Assembly: GCA_023231475.1 (NCBI GenBank)
Contig: JALJEE010000646.1
Coordinates: 1 to 62,812 of the forward strand
Origin: Seison nebaliae
Lineage: Eukaryota; Rotifera; Pararotatoria; Seisonacea; Seisonidae
DNA: 62,812 bases
Direction of reading: 5' to 3'
Part shown: positions 9,393 to 22,271 of the stretch, one piece after another
Layout of the letters: every line of letters begins with the position of its first letter
Position numbering within the stretch: position 1 is the stretch's first letter
Position numbers and translations under genes: made by a program
The notes under the pieces: generated by a model
What the model was told of the DNA's origin: nothing
The model's database searches: none
What the model saw: the letters and a program-made list of their open reading frames with translations, nothing else

Positions 9393-12300
9393 TTAATGAT
9401 TACCTAGTGGATTGTTGGTGGAGAAGTTGAGGGAACTGGGTATTTGTAATAGATCCGTCAATCGATCAATATGTTCAGACGAGAATAAATGATTCTAAAA
9501 AAATTTGAAATTAAATAATAAAATGAAAAGAGAATAAAAACAAACTCTTCGAGCAATCGGAATAGTTGAATCGTTACCATTAGTTTCCGGATTAACAATT
9601 GGATTGTTGTTGTTGTTGTAAGGGACGTTACAGATCTTACATGAAGTGAGTTGAAGATTTAATTCAGTTTCCAACTTACTGAATTTCCATTGAAGACGTT
9701 TCTGTTTAGCTCGCGAATTTTGAAACCAAACTTGGATGACTCGTTTGGGAAGATCGATCAATTCTCCCAATCGTTCACATTCATTCATTGTTGGCGTTCG
9801 ATATTCACTGAATATACATCTCATTAAATGGATTTGCTTCTGATTCATTTGCGTTCGAACACGTCTCGGTAATTGACCGTTACTGTTGTTAACGGTGGAA
9901 TTTGAATTAAACGATTTAACTTCTTGATTAATTGTGTCACTCATAAAATTGGACGATAAACTGTTGTTGTTGTTGTTGTTGTTGTTGTTTGTGGAGGTGG
10001 TGGTATTATTGATGAGATTAGAGAAGAGTGCTGTCTTCCTTCTGAATTCATCATCATCTTCACTTCGATCATTCTCAGATGAATGAGAGAGAGAATATGA
10101 AGATGAATGATGAGAGACTGGTGAAGAATTATCATCTGGTCGTTTCATATCAAATAAATGATTAACATCATTATTATTCATAAACATTTTAGTTTGAAGA
10201 CTCAATTTAAATTTTTTGAAATATTCATCGAATGAATTGGACATATCATTTTGGTTTTGTCCATTTATCGAATGATCAACTTCCTGATCATTCGACTCGT
10301 TTGTTCGAACTTTCTTCTCATTGAACGACATGAGAGATGAAGGCAACGAACGTTTGAGATTGTTCAACATCTTCTCCGAATTCTCATTCAACAAATTCGT
10401 AACATTCGATCTCGAACCATTCTCTAATGGACGTTCTATAGAAGACAAATCACTTTCATCAAACATCTCCGAATCTTCATCATTCATCAAATAATCCATA
10501 TCATTCCGATGTTGACTTTGATGTGATTGTTGTTGTTGTTGTTGCTTAGCAAATGCTTGAGCTGCTCTCTGTTCCAATAAGATTTTCGTCGCTTCTGGTG
10601 TCAATTGTGCGGGCATCTTTATAATTCCTTTTCGTTCTCTTGCTCTCGTATTCTGAAACCATACTTGGACAACACGCTTACTTAATGAAACGGCTTGCGA
10701 AATCTCTTCCAATGCTCGTCGATCAGGTGATGGATCGATAGAATATTGTTGTAAGAGGTAAGCATGTTGTTCCGCCGTAATATTTGTTCTTTGTCTTTTA
10801 TAAGAATTTGAATGTAAATTATTATGAGCATGATACTGTTGTTGTTGTTGTTGTTGTTGTTGTGGATGATGATGATGATGATGATGATTTTGTGATTGAC
10901 CATTCAAATTTAATGATTGTGGAGATAGAAACGAATATTCTGATTGTTGTTGTTGTTGTTGTTGTTGTTGTTTGATATTAAGAAATTTCGAAATAAGATC
11001 TTCATCCAAATTTTCCGTTTTAACAATCGGATTATGATTATTATCGATTTCTTCATTCGTCGAATCTTTCAATTCATTTGTGTTAATTGATTCTGTTGAT
11101 AACGCTTCATTCGATTTTTGTTGTTGTTGTTGTTGAAGTAGATTAGCTAATGATGATAAAACGGTTTGTATTGTCATCGATTTCTTTTCAGTTTCATTCT
11201 CATTCTGATTGTCGATGGTTTGATTATCTTCATAAAATTTAGGTTCATTCTTCACATTGGTTGACGTGCATTCCATATCATTTGTACTTGAATCATTTTC
11301 GGAAGAATTGTCAGAATTGGATAAATTCGACGTTTTCTCTCCATTCACTGACGCTATCAAATTCGTCGGATTAAATTTATTGAAAATTGATTGTAAGTTT
11401 TTCGAAGGATCGCCAATTGATTCATTCGTGGAATTCTCCTGATTATTTCCATTCACAATATTGTTGGTAGTGGTAGTGGTGGTGGTAGTGATGGTATTGG
11501 AAAGAGGCGAACATAAAGTGGAGAAAGTGGACGTGGACATTTCTTTAAATAAATTTGATAATTTTTCATTCTGATAAATCCGTTCGATTATTGATGATTC
11601 AATTAGATTACCTCGATCCACTGACGACGATAAGAGAGATGAAGATGTTGTTATTGTTGTTGTTAAATTTTGAACGTTACATGATGATTGTAATGGCAAA
11701 AGAATACGATCATTATGAGTCGTCGTCATATCGAACAATGATTGTGGTCCTTGTGTCTTTCTAAGTTTTTGTCTCTGATTCTGAAACCATACAGTGATGA
11801 CTCTCGTTTGTAAATTCAATTTTCTCGATAACTCTTCTAATTGATGATCTTTCGGATATGCATTCCGATCGAAATAATCTTGAAGGATTTTTATTTGTGA
11901 CGAAAGAAATTTAGTTCGACCTGAACGTTTCGTTGGCGTTGACGTTCCACCTAAAAATGCTGACGTGATAGCTGATGAGGAGACATTGTATGAATTGGGA
12001 ACATTCTGATTATTCGATGATAATTGAGAAGATGAAGAAGAGGAAGCAGAAGATGATGATGATGATGAATTACCGTTCATAATCAATTGATTTCCCGCAA
12101 CCACATTCATAAGATTATTCAAATTATAATTGATAGTTGATGGAATAGTGGAGGAAGATATTGAAAGTAAATTTGATGAAGGTGAAGATGAAGTTGATGA
12201 AGCTGATGGAGAAGTGGAAGCGGATGTCGATGAAGATGATGGACAATTTTTTATTTCGATAATCTTCAAAAGTTTATCACGAATTGACATTCCATTCATT

Positions 12301-13607
12301 TCATTCTCATTCGTCCATTGACATTGTTGTTCTTCATTCATCATCTCATTTATCGTTGTACCACTAGTTGTTGTTGTTATGTGGTTGGATGAAGCATTTG
12401 ATGAATCATCATTAAATGTATTAAAAACATTATGTCCTTCATCTGATTTCACTTGTGAATTATTATTCGACATTTGAAGTAAATTTAAAAAATTTAAACA
12501 TGCCGTTTGTTTATTATTATTATTTCCATCACTTCTTTCCGTTTGTTGTTGTTGTTGTTGTTGTTGTTGGATTGTATTTGATTCATTTTTCATTTTGAAT
12601 ATATTCGCTAATAATTCGATGGCAGTTTTCGTCGATGTCGTTCCATCACTTCCTGATGTCGATAATGGAGATGATGTGGATGAAGTGAATATCGGCCCTG
12701 TTATCATTGACGATGATGATAAGAGTGAAGATTGTCCTTGTGAAAGATGATCAATTGCCAACAACGATGATGATGATGATGATGATGATGATTGATTATT
12801 ATCAAACATTAATTCAGACGTATTTGAATTTGAGGTTTGTGGAACGTTCATTAAAGAATTGGAAATTTCAATTGTTGTCGAATTCGTTTTATCTGTGTTG
12901 TTCGATGAATTGTAAATAGAATCATCATTCTCATCAATAGTTTTTAAACAGACGTCACCAGTTGCATCATATTTCTCCAAATCGATATGATACATTGGAG
13001 GAACAGAGAAATTATATGGAGAATCAGTCGATTTCTGACGTTCCTTAAACAGCGTATTACGGAACCAATGTTTGATGACTTTTTGTGGTAGACCGGTCTC
13101 CTTTTGAATTTCAATCATTTCATCATCATTTGGTGAATTATTCAAATTGAAATATCTCCTCAAACATTTGAGTTGGATGGCCGTTATTCTCGTTCTCATC
13201 CGTTTATTGGCCGTTGTCGTATTGAGAGAAGGAGAGGGGATTTCGTTCGACGTCGACACAGAAGTGATTGCCATAGAAAAAGTTGAAGTTGGAGGCGGTT
13301 GTTTCGAATTCTCATCAACATAATTCGAATGATCTTTTCCATTCTTCTTATTAGATTTCCCGTCAACAACGTCGCAACTACTGCCACTGCTACTGCTGCT
13401 GCTGCTGGCACTGCCACAACTTCCACCGGTAGTAATTCCGTTATGATTCCCGTTGAAGTTATTAGTGAAATTTTCATTCAAATCATTTCCATTCATGATA
13501 GCTGACGATGATGATGAAGATGCGGAAGTAGTAGATGCGAGTGTAGCTAATGCATTAGTGAAGAGTTGAGTAGAAATCATATTATTCTCATTTACAGCAT
13601 CGATCAT
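9393..13607 (-). CDS. ZFHX/Zfh2-type transcription factor with four homeodomains
   Basis: Inferred exons 13607-9546 and 9494-9393 give 1387 residues. Four homeodomains match the ZFHX3/4 series in order: HD1 about 135-195 ([16 protein letters not shown]), HD2 about 561-617 ([15 protein letters not shown]), HD3 about 934-994 ([17 protein letters not shown]) and HD4 about 1246-1306 ([23 protein letters not shown]). After HD4 comes CKICNVPY, a poly-Asn insert, then across the 51-nt intron HLFSSEH. This is the C-x2-C...H-x5-H finger that follows the last homeodomain in ZFHX proteins. Linkers are long and rich in Ser, Gln, Asn, Thr and His runs. The factor should bind A/T-rich DNA in the nucleus and act in neuronal differentiation. 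The large N-terminal array of C2H2 fingers typical of the family is absent. A stop codon directly precedes the ATG in frame, so any such exons must splice in elsewhere. Confidence 0.9.
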
Positions 13608-14340
13608 TCAAAGTAACACTGATGATGAGGGGAGTGAGAGTGTCATACAATTTCTGTCCGTCCAATCAAGGAGATGAGTATGAGAGTGATACCAATTTCC
13701 ACCGAATGGTTTCAATTCTTATCTGTCAATTCTAACACGAAAGAAATCTGACGAGAAAAAATGATGTTGTTCATTAGAAGAATTAGAAGAAATCATTTAT
13801 CCGATTGGAGAGGAAAGACACGAGAGTTCTTCAACAGAACAATCGAAGATCTAATTTCAACAATCAAATTGACATTTATAACAATCACATTCCAAATAGA
13901 TAATGTGAAGAAGATCAGGAGGAATAATGAGAATTACAATTGAAAATAAAATCGAAGTTAATCTCATTATTTCAACAACAACAACGACGTCGACGACGAC
14001 GACGATGATGATGAGAGAAAAGAAGAACCTCAATAAATTCTCTTTTTTCCATCCGTAATCAAATGAATTTATATTTAAACATATTTTAAGTCATTATTCT
14101 GCATCTAATGATCAACATAATAATGACGATGGTGTTGAATGAACGACGACGACGACGACAATAAAGATGATGATGGAGATATTGTTGACGATTAAAAAAT
14201 TATTTGATGAATCAAAATCATTAGAGGAATCTGATCATTATGATCAATAGAGTAGGAAATGTATTTCCCTAATTATTTAACTTAAATCAATTCATAATAA
14301 TCAATCACAACTCATTACTAATGTTCAATTCAGATTAGCC

Positions 14341-14362
14341 CACACACACACACACACACACA
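14341..14362. repeat. (CA)n microsatellite
   Basis: A pure run of eleven CA units, followed after a short break by more CA-rich sequence to about 14385. Confidence 0.9.
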
Positions 14363-16730
14363 TTGACACACACATGTGCACACATATAAGAGCCAAATGA
14401 GAACAGTCAGGAAAATGAAGACGAAAAAATCATTCAAATTACAATCATTACTAAAATCTTTTCTTAATGATAATTGTTCAATGAAACCATAATCATCAAT
14501 TCATCATTGAATTCTTCTTTCGCCAATTTACATCGACAATATCGATCAACCGTCTCAGAAGTGATCGACGAGATGGAGAAATAAAGTTAAAAATCGATTA
14601 ATAATCATCATTATCCTGCTGCTTCACATACATTAACTGATGTCGCTCAATCTCCTAATTGATATATGACGAATTATCTGGTAATCAAACCATCTGCCTG
14701 CCCACTACTCTCATTCTTTCGATTTAGCTTATCTTCTCATTTCGTGTCGACAACGGATAATTGGAAAGAAAAATTCTGTTTATAATTTTCTTTCGAATAA
14801 AAAATTTCAATTAATTCCTTCTATTGTTCTATCGATATTCAATAATTTCTTCATTATCTTATTATTAATTTCTCTTTCAATTACTTATGAATTAAATTAC
14901 GTCAATTACATAAGATGAATTTGAACGAATTAATACGAGGAAAATAGTTGACAATAAAATTTTGACGAAATGTGACAATAACTAACTAACTAAAATGAGG
15001 AAAAAAGAAGAAGATCAATAATTATCAAATAAGAAATTATTTTCTTAACTAAATCGATTCGATAAATAAATTGTACTGATCTGCTAATGATGCGATAAAG
15101 AGAATCGACCACATCAACGCTGATAATGTTCCATTCCCATCAGACGGGAGGAGGTAGAGAGGAGAGACTTAGCGAATTGTCTGTCTATGTATCAATTACT
15201 GTTGATATAATGAATTAATAGAAAAATGAAAAACAAATATATGAAGAATATATTAATATTTATCCTTTCATCTGTATGATCCCCGCACTAATAAACATCC
15301 AATTCATTTTTCTTCCGAAAAATCTCATATTATCACGACAAATGTTCTGTCTCCAAAACTTCCCTTCTCCAATTCATTTAATGTGCATCAATTATAATGA
15401 TATCAATCGAGAATTATACTTGAATTATTTTCCGTCTAACTCATTTATTGGACAACTCAATCGAGTTCGATATGTTGACGGAACGAAATGAAAAGAATGA
15501 GAGTCAGTTTCTGAAAGAAATTCCTTTTTAATTAAGATCAATTCTCCACAGATCATCAATCTTGAAATAATCTCATGCAGAAAGATAACAAGATTATTAT
15601 TGTTGGACATAAAACAAGGAGAATTTTCGGGTTTAATTTCTAATGATAAGAAATGATATAATGTTGAATGGAACTCGATTGGAGGAAAGGTGATAGGTCG
15701 AAGTGCCATGAAAACTTACAATTGTTGATTGACGATAATGAGTGTCTGAAGTAGACTTAATAGAGACATGTGATAATGACAAAGGAAAGGAATATTTCCC
15801 TCAAAAATTAATGTGAAGTGGGGAAAATGATTTCCTTGGGAAGTATTTGAGGAATTATGAAATTGGATGTGAGGCAAAACGAAATAAAGAAAAACTTGAT
15901 AATTATTGAAAACTTCTCAGACAACATTTATTAATGAGGCGATGAGTGAATGAATGAATGATTAACTGTTAAAATCGAACATTCTCGATGATTCCAACAA
16001 TTCACCCATGGAATCTAACCAATAATAAGATATTAACATTCAGTTACGTCACAGAATATGAAGAACAAAAACTTCATTGAGTTCGATAAAATGAGTTTGG
16101 AAGAAACTTGAAATTTTTTTGAAAAAGTTCAGAAAAAACTTCCAAGTTATCTCTCACCAGTCCAGAGAGAGTGATGAACGAAAGAAAAAAAGATTTGGAT
16201 TGTTCCAAACGAGATATTTCCAGATGGAAAATTTCAAATTTCGGCTTCCCAATTTTGGGTTTGAGAGAAAGTGGCTCTGTCCAGAAACACACTGACTCAC
16301 AATTAATGAAGCTCGCTAGAGTTAGTGAAACTGTGAGAATTAAAGAGATTGACATTTGACGGGAAGTAATTAGATTGTTGGAGATGAGAGTTAACGAATA
16401 AATGTAATTGGATTCATAGGGAATGTGTTGAAAGGAAATTAAAATGGTTTAATCGATTTACTAATTAATTTAGACATGTCTACGATAATTGGACGATTAA
16501 TTTGTTCGGGTGAGAGTGTGAGAGAATTGAAAGAAAGAAAGTTTCGGCTAATTACTGATTAACAAATAATTTTTGAGGGATGAAGATGTTGAAGAAGAAG
16601 AAGAGAAAGAATTCGATTAAGTCGCTTCATTCGAAATGATAATAGAATGTTGATGATGGTGATGGTGTGTGAATGTGAGATAGAAAAGAAAATAGAATGA
16701 CTGAATAAGAATTAAAATGAATACAGAAAA

Positions 16731-16758
16731 TTATTAATTAATTAATTAATTAATTAAT
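16731..16758. repeat. (TTAA)n tetranucleotide repeat
   Basis: A near-perfect run of alternating ATTA/TTAA units. It also offers overlapping homeodomain-type TAAT cores, which may be incidental. Confidence 0.85.
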
Positions 16759-17267
16759 CTGTCGGATCGGTTTTTTCCTCCAATTATGGCTCTTTGTCTC
16801 TCCTACACATGAATGAGGGGGAAGACGAGGAGAGAGAGAAAATGAGATAGATAGGAAGATAATGAATGAAGACAATGAAAGAGAATTAGAAAGGAAAAAA
16901 GGAAAAATTAAACGAGAATAAAAACATAGAAACTTTCCTTTTGAATATTGATAGAAATAAAAATTAAAATGAATTAAACAGAAGGAGAGAGAGAGGAAGA
17001 GAGAGTCGTGAGCAACGAGAAGAGAGTCGACATACATCAATCATATGAATGTATTATGATGGTAGAGGAGTGAGTTAGAGAACTCGTTGTCGTTATTGTT
17101 ATTTGTCATCATTATCATGATGATGGTGATGATAATTATAATATATTTCTTGATATTTATTAATAATTATCATCATCATCTTCATCTCTTTAATAAGTAT
17201 AATTGCTGTAGAAATTAATTAACATTTAAGGCAATTTATCATCAAAGCAATTATCCCTAATGTACAT

Positions 17268-17286
17268 ATTAACAGCCGCTGTTAAT
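17268..17286. repeat. Short inverted repeat, 8-bp arms around CCG
   Basis: ATTAACAG (17268-17275) and CTGTTAAT (17279-17286) are perfect reverse complements with a 3-base CCG centre. This could be a dimeric transcription-factor site or chance. Confidence 0.6.
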
Positions 17287-20200
17287 GTTATAATCATTAA
17301 AGGAATTTTCTTTCATTCAATTTCTCTTTTCGTCCAAAATAATTCTTTCTAATTTCTTCTCTCCATTCTCACTCGTTCTCATGAAGACATCAACTGAATG
17401 ATGATGATGGTGATGTTGATTGAAAGCAACTCCATAGTTCTTTTGAATAATGGGAAAAATTAGAATTTTTATTACAATCTCTATCATCTTATCTTTTCAA
17501 TTAATTTCTTTCATCGTCACTCATTATTCTCATTATTAATTCGTTTTATCCTTTAATTTCCCTCAAATATTTCCACATTAATTCATCATTCGATCGCAGC
17601 ATCTGCTATCACAACATTCTCAATTACTTATTCTCTCTATTATTCTTACTTCTTTTATAATCTTAATCGAACACAATCCACTCACATCAAACAACACCAG
17701 TAATTAAATATTTTCGCAACCCATCTCTGGACAGTTGGCAGAGAGAGACCACTTCCCTACTCCGATTTCCTCCTGTACTTCCTTCTTAATTCCAAATGGT
17801 CTCCTCCTTTCTAATTTAAGCCATCTGCTTAACTGACATATCTCAGAATAAGAAGATGTTAATTAGAAAAGTTGAATGGATGAGATATCTGCTGAATTCT
17901 CAGAACAAACGAATTTCTGATTCTCCACTTTTTACCAAAGCGGTTTTCTTCTTGAAGGAGATATCGATTAATGTAAATTTAATTAAAATAAATTGGTCTA
18001 ATTAATACACTCTTTGATGAGGATGGAAGAGAGTGTATTGTTAACCAATTCTTTTGTTTGATTAGTATCGGTCTCTTACCTCAATTTCAAATTTGTTTTG
18101 TATTCGGAAAACCTTCTGTCTGATTCCCGTCGAGGGAAATGAATAAGGAGAAATTATAGAATAATTGCTTCTTTCATTAACATTATAATTATATTAATCG
18201 TTCCCATTAGGAATTGTTGATTACTCTTAATTGTTCTTATGGGTCTAATTTGTATTCGTTCCACCCTCCGGCCGTCTTATTCACCAGTTGGTGAAGAGTA
18301 TATTTTTGTTTACTGCCAAATGCATCTCTTCCCCTCTCTCTCTCACTCTCTCACTCACAATTCTGCTGATTGATTCTATTGTGTACGGACAGTGAATGAA
18401 TGAATCGAACGGATTGATGAATAATTAAAAGAAATAATGGTAATTGGCAAATGAAAAAAAAATTTCATTGAAATATTTAGTGGAAGAAATAATTAAATTC
18501 CTCATCGTCTTATTAGTAATTTGTCGAAAAAAAAAATCGTTTTGTCATCCTGTACATGTACCAGATTTCACATGATATTAATTTAATTAATGGAATCATT
18601 CTATTAGAAATCTCCTCCCCAATCTTCTTCCCACATCTGTTTTACCTCATTATTATCATTCTCATTGTTGTTGTTGTTGTCATTATTGGGGGATTAAAAT
18701 ACGATTTTTCTTTCCTTTAACTCGATGATGGACGATAATGTTAATATGCAGTTCCATGAACTTCAAAACAGCAGTTCATTTGCGAAGTCGTATTAGAAAT
18801 GAGAATGTCGTAAAGTTATATCGAAGAAAGAAAATTAAGAAGAAACAGTTGGAAGAAATTTAATCGATGAGGGAGCGGATTAGTGACATAAAACGTAATA
18901 ATAACTAATTATTTTTCCATTTGCGTTAGAGTTCATTAAACGAAGTGAGATGAAATGTTTATAACGAGATGAATCATGAAGATGGTATGTCACGTACATG
19001 ACGTGGGAGAAGAACAATATGGTCAATAATGAATCAAATTAACGATTTTGCATGAACAATGAATTACGTAATTAACACTTAACAGGAAATACGACATAAA
19101 ATTTAATTTTGATCACTGTTAGATGAAAATGGAATATCTTGTTAATATCGATGGTGGAGTATTTTGTTTTTATTGAATACTGATGTTTTGAGTCCGTCGT
19201 TTTTCCGGTTCGAATGTATGTGATGAAAGAAGAAAAAAGGACAAATAGCAGATTAAATGAAAATGGGACATTTTGTTCTTGTATAAAATGCAAATGGACA
19301 ACTCGTACACGTGCTTAATAATTATGGGACAATTGGTCACTCTTAAAATTATTCACAGAACCTACGTTTGAATGTTTATTTTATTAGAGTTTTGAATTTA
19401 GTTCGAATCGAACCAACTTAACCTTGTATAATAGAATAGAATTAGTGGGATATTGAAGAATTGGTGAATAGAACAAAAGTTTGAATGATTGATAACCAAT
19501 TTGAGATCGGTAGTTGGCAGGAGAGAAAGATAGTGGTATGTATGAGAATTATTGGAGAAATGGAATGAATTTTGTGCTCAATTTCACATAATCTAATTTC
19601 GCTGGATTAATTAATGAATTCGAATAAATGAATTAGGTGGAATTGTTTTCGGATCGATTTTCTTCTTGGAAACGTGGTGGTTGCAGAATTTGGACTTGAG
19701 TCGAAATGGAAGACTCGCGCTAATATGGAGAGATTATGAGAATGGTAATATGAGTTAAGGAATCATGAAATGACACTAATAATCGATGAAGAATAAGTGA
19801 AAGAGGAAATATTGTGAAAATATTTGAATTAGTAGAACGAATTGTGTCGAAAGAATAAAGGAGGTGAAATGAATATTATTCAATGTTGTTGGAATTGTCG
19901 TTCGAGAGACGATGCTGAAGAATAACTAACTGGAATGAGTGAGCGGGGAGTGGGAGAGAGTGGAATGAAAGAGAACTGCTAGAAAGGAACTGCTAAGGAG
20001 AAGAATCAAATTATTATTAGGAAATAATTCTTTTAATGCTCGATGATTAGCGGTAAATAATGAAATTGAAGATATTTCTAACACATCCCCTTGAAACTAG
20101 TTTGATGAGATGAAATAAATAGACAGTAATGATAATTGATAGACTCTCTCTATTATTTATAATTTGACATTACTATTATCGCCATCGTCATCAATATTGG

Positions 20201-20770
20201 CCGGGCACTGGAATTGATGATGATATTGCCGTGAAATAGAATACGTGGGAGATGGTATGCAGGCAGATGGGGGAGATGGAAGGGAATGAGGAATATTCAT
20301 CGACAATTCAGTTCGTACCCTAACAATTTCATTAATAAATACAATGAATATCATTCATGAGCAATGAAACGAATGAACATTTATTATTCATCTTATTTAT
20401 GATAAATGAATCAATCAATAAATGAGAGACTGAAGATGAAATAATTATGAGAAGGTGATCGTTGAATTAAATTAATAATAATTGATTGTCGATGCTCATA
20501 CATAAATAATTGAACAAAGGAGACTCATTAAATGGGAGTGAGGAATGCAAACAGTTTTTAGGGAAAACGATCAATATGGTATGATCGGCGAGATGAGTCC
20601 TAATGAAAGAGGAAAAGATATAAGAGGACTACTGAAAGAATTCCTTTTTATTTCTAATTTCTCCTCTCATCTCATTCAATCTCATTTATCTTCCTATCCA
20701 TAATCATTATAAGTAATAATTATGATGATTATAGAAATAATTATTCTTATAATAATGACGACAACGACAA

Positions 20771-20771
20771 C

Positions 20772-20805
<34 letters not shown>
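20771..20805. repeat. (GAT)n trinucleotide repeat
   Basis: About eleven GAT units in a row inside the desert. Long apparent frames on both strands here are produced by the repeat and are not genes. Confidence 0.85.
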
Positions 20806-22256
20806 GCGATAATCATTCTTATAATGATAATGATGTTGATGACAATTAGAATGAGAATAATGAAAATAATAAGGTTGATGAGATTCGAGTTCTTCTTTCA
20901 TTCCCTCCGATATTCCTTATGATGCTGATGATAATGAAGATGGTCATCATCATGATGCCTGTTTTTATCGAGTACCCAAATACACGAAATATGGAGTACA
21001 TAGGAAATTATAATGAAAATTCCATTTTCTCCGATGTCGCCCCATTGTTGTTGTTCTTATAATTATTATTCTTCTTCTTGTCTTCCAATTAATTATAATA
21101 GAAAATGGGGGTAGATGAGTACATGTATGTATGGATGGAAGTATAATAACGATGACGACAAGAACAACGATGCTGATGATGATGAATAAAAAAGATGAAG
21201 AAGAAAAAGAAGATTAATTATCATAGTAATTAATTTTAATTGAATATATTGACAATCATAATAAGAAGAACACGAACAACAACGACAAAAACAGTAGACG
21301 AAGCACCCCAAAACAACAATAACAACAACAACCTAACAGTCAATCGTATGGTAATTGTGGATATGTTGTGATAATTACTCTACTCTGAATTATCGTTCAT
21401 TCTTATTAACATCCCATCGAACCGAAGAGATGAAATCTTCCAAGATATCAATTGCCTAAAAAGAAAAAAACCATCATCTACCGATGAAATGGTGATGAAT
21501 AAGAAGATTTTAAAAATCGATATCTCGAAATGATTTAACGTGTTTGATGAAAATGGAAATTGAATAAATCAATTTTCGAAGAATAATCTCTTGGAAACCG
21601 GAACTTCCATTACAATGACACTGAATCAGTGACAGGAAAAGTTTGAGTGTCTAATTTATTTGGAGACAGTTAAACAGAATGAATTACATCGTTATGTAAT
21701 ATTGAATGTAATGAATCATTGGGACTTTTTCTTTTTGGGAAGCAATTCTGATATTGGAGGAAATTGGTCGGATAAATCAGTAGAATGGAAGAAATGGTAG
21801 GGTGGAAGAGAATGAATAGTTGAGGAACAATTTGACGTGATGGAGGGGAGGAGGATGTGGAGGATAGTATTATTGAATTAAAGTTATGAAATTGTCGAAG
21901 AATAGAAATTAAGAAGAAAACTATTAATTGGATAGAATCCATAAAATTCATCTGTTTGATTGTGCAAAATTCATTTGTGGATTAAGGAGAGGACATGCAT
22001 TAAATAAAAGATTCATTCGTTCACTATTCGTTCGAGAAAGGAAATTGTTTCTTCTTCATATATTCCTCATGATGACTATGATGCTAATGAGGAAGTGAAG
22101 AACGAAATTGAGTTAATAAATGGAAGATGAAGAAGAAGATTATTAGTAGAATGGGAATAATTCAAATAACAATAATGAAATGATTAATAAATTTTCTTAT
22201 TATTATTACTCGTTTCAGCGCATGTTTCTATGCATGTTGAGTGCACATATACAAAT

Positions 22257-22271
22257 GTGTGTGTGTGTGTG
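22257..22271. repeat. (GT)n short microsatellite
   Basis: About seven GT units, non-coding context. Confidence 0.8.

Noticed and set aside
18552-18561. GTACATGTAC palindrome
   Set aside because: A 10-bp perfect palindrome is expected by chance several times in a region of this size, and nothing nearby supports a role.
19400-19412. GTTCGAATC, like a tRNA T-loop/B box
   Set aside because: Flanking bases do not form a T-arm plus acceptor stem, and no A box or anticodon arm is found upstream at the right distance.
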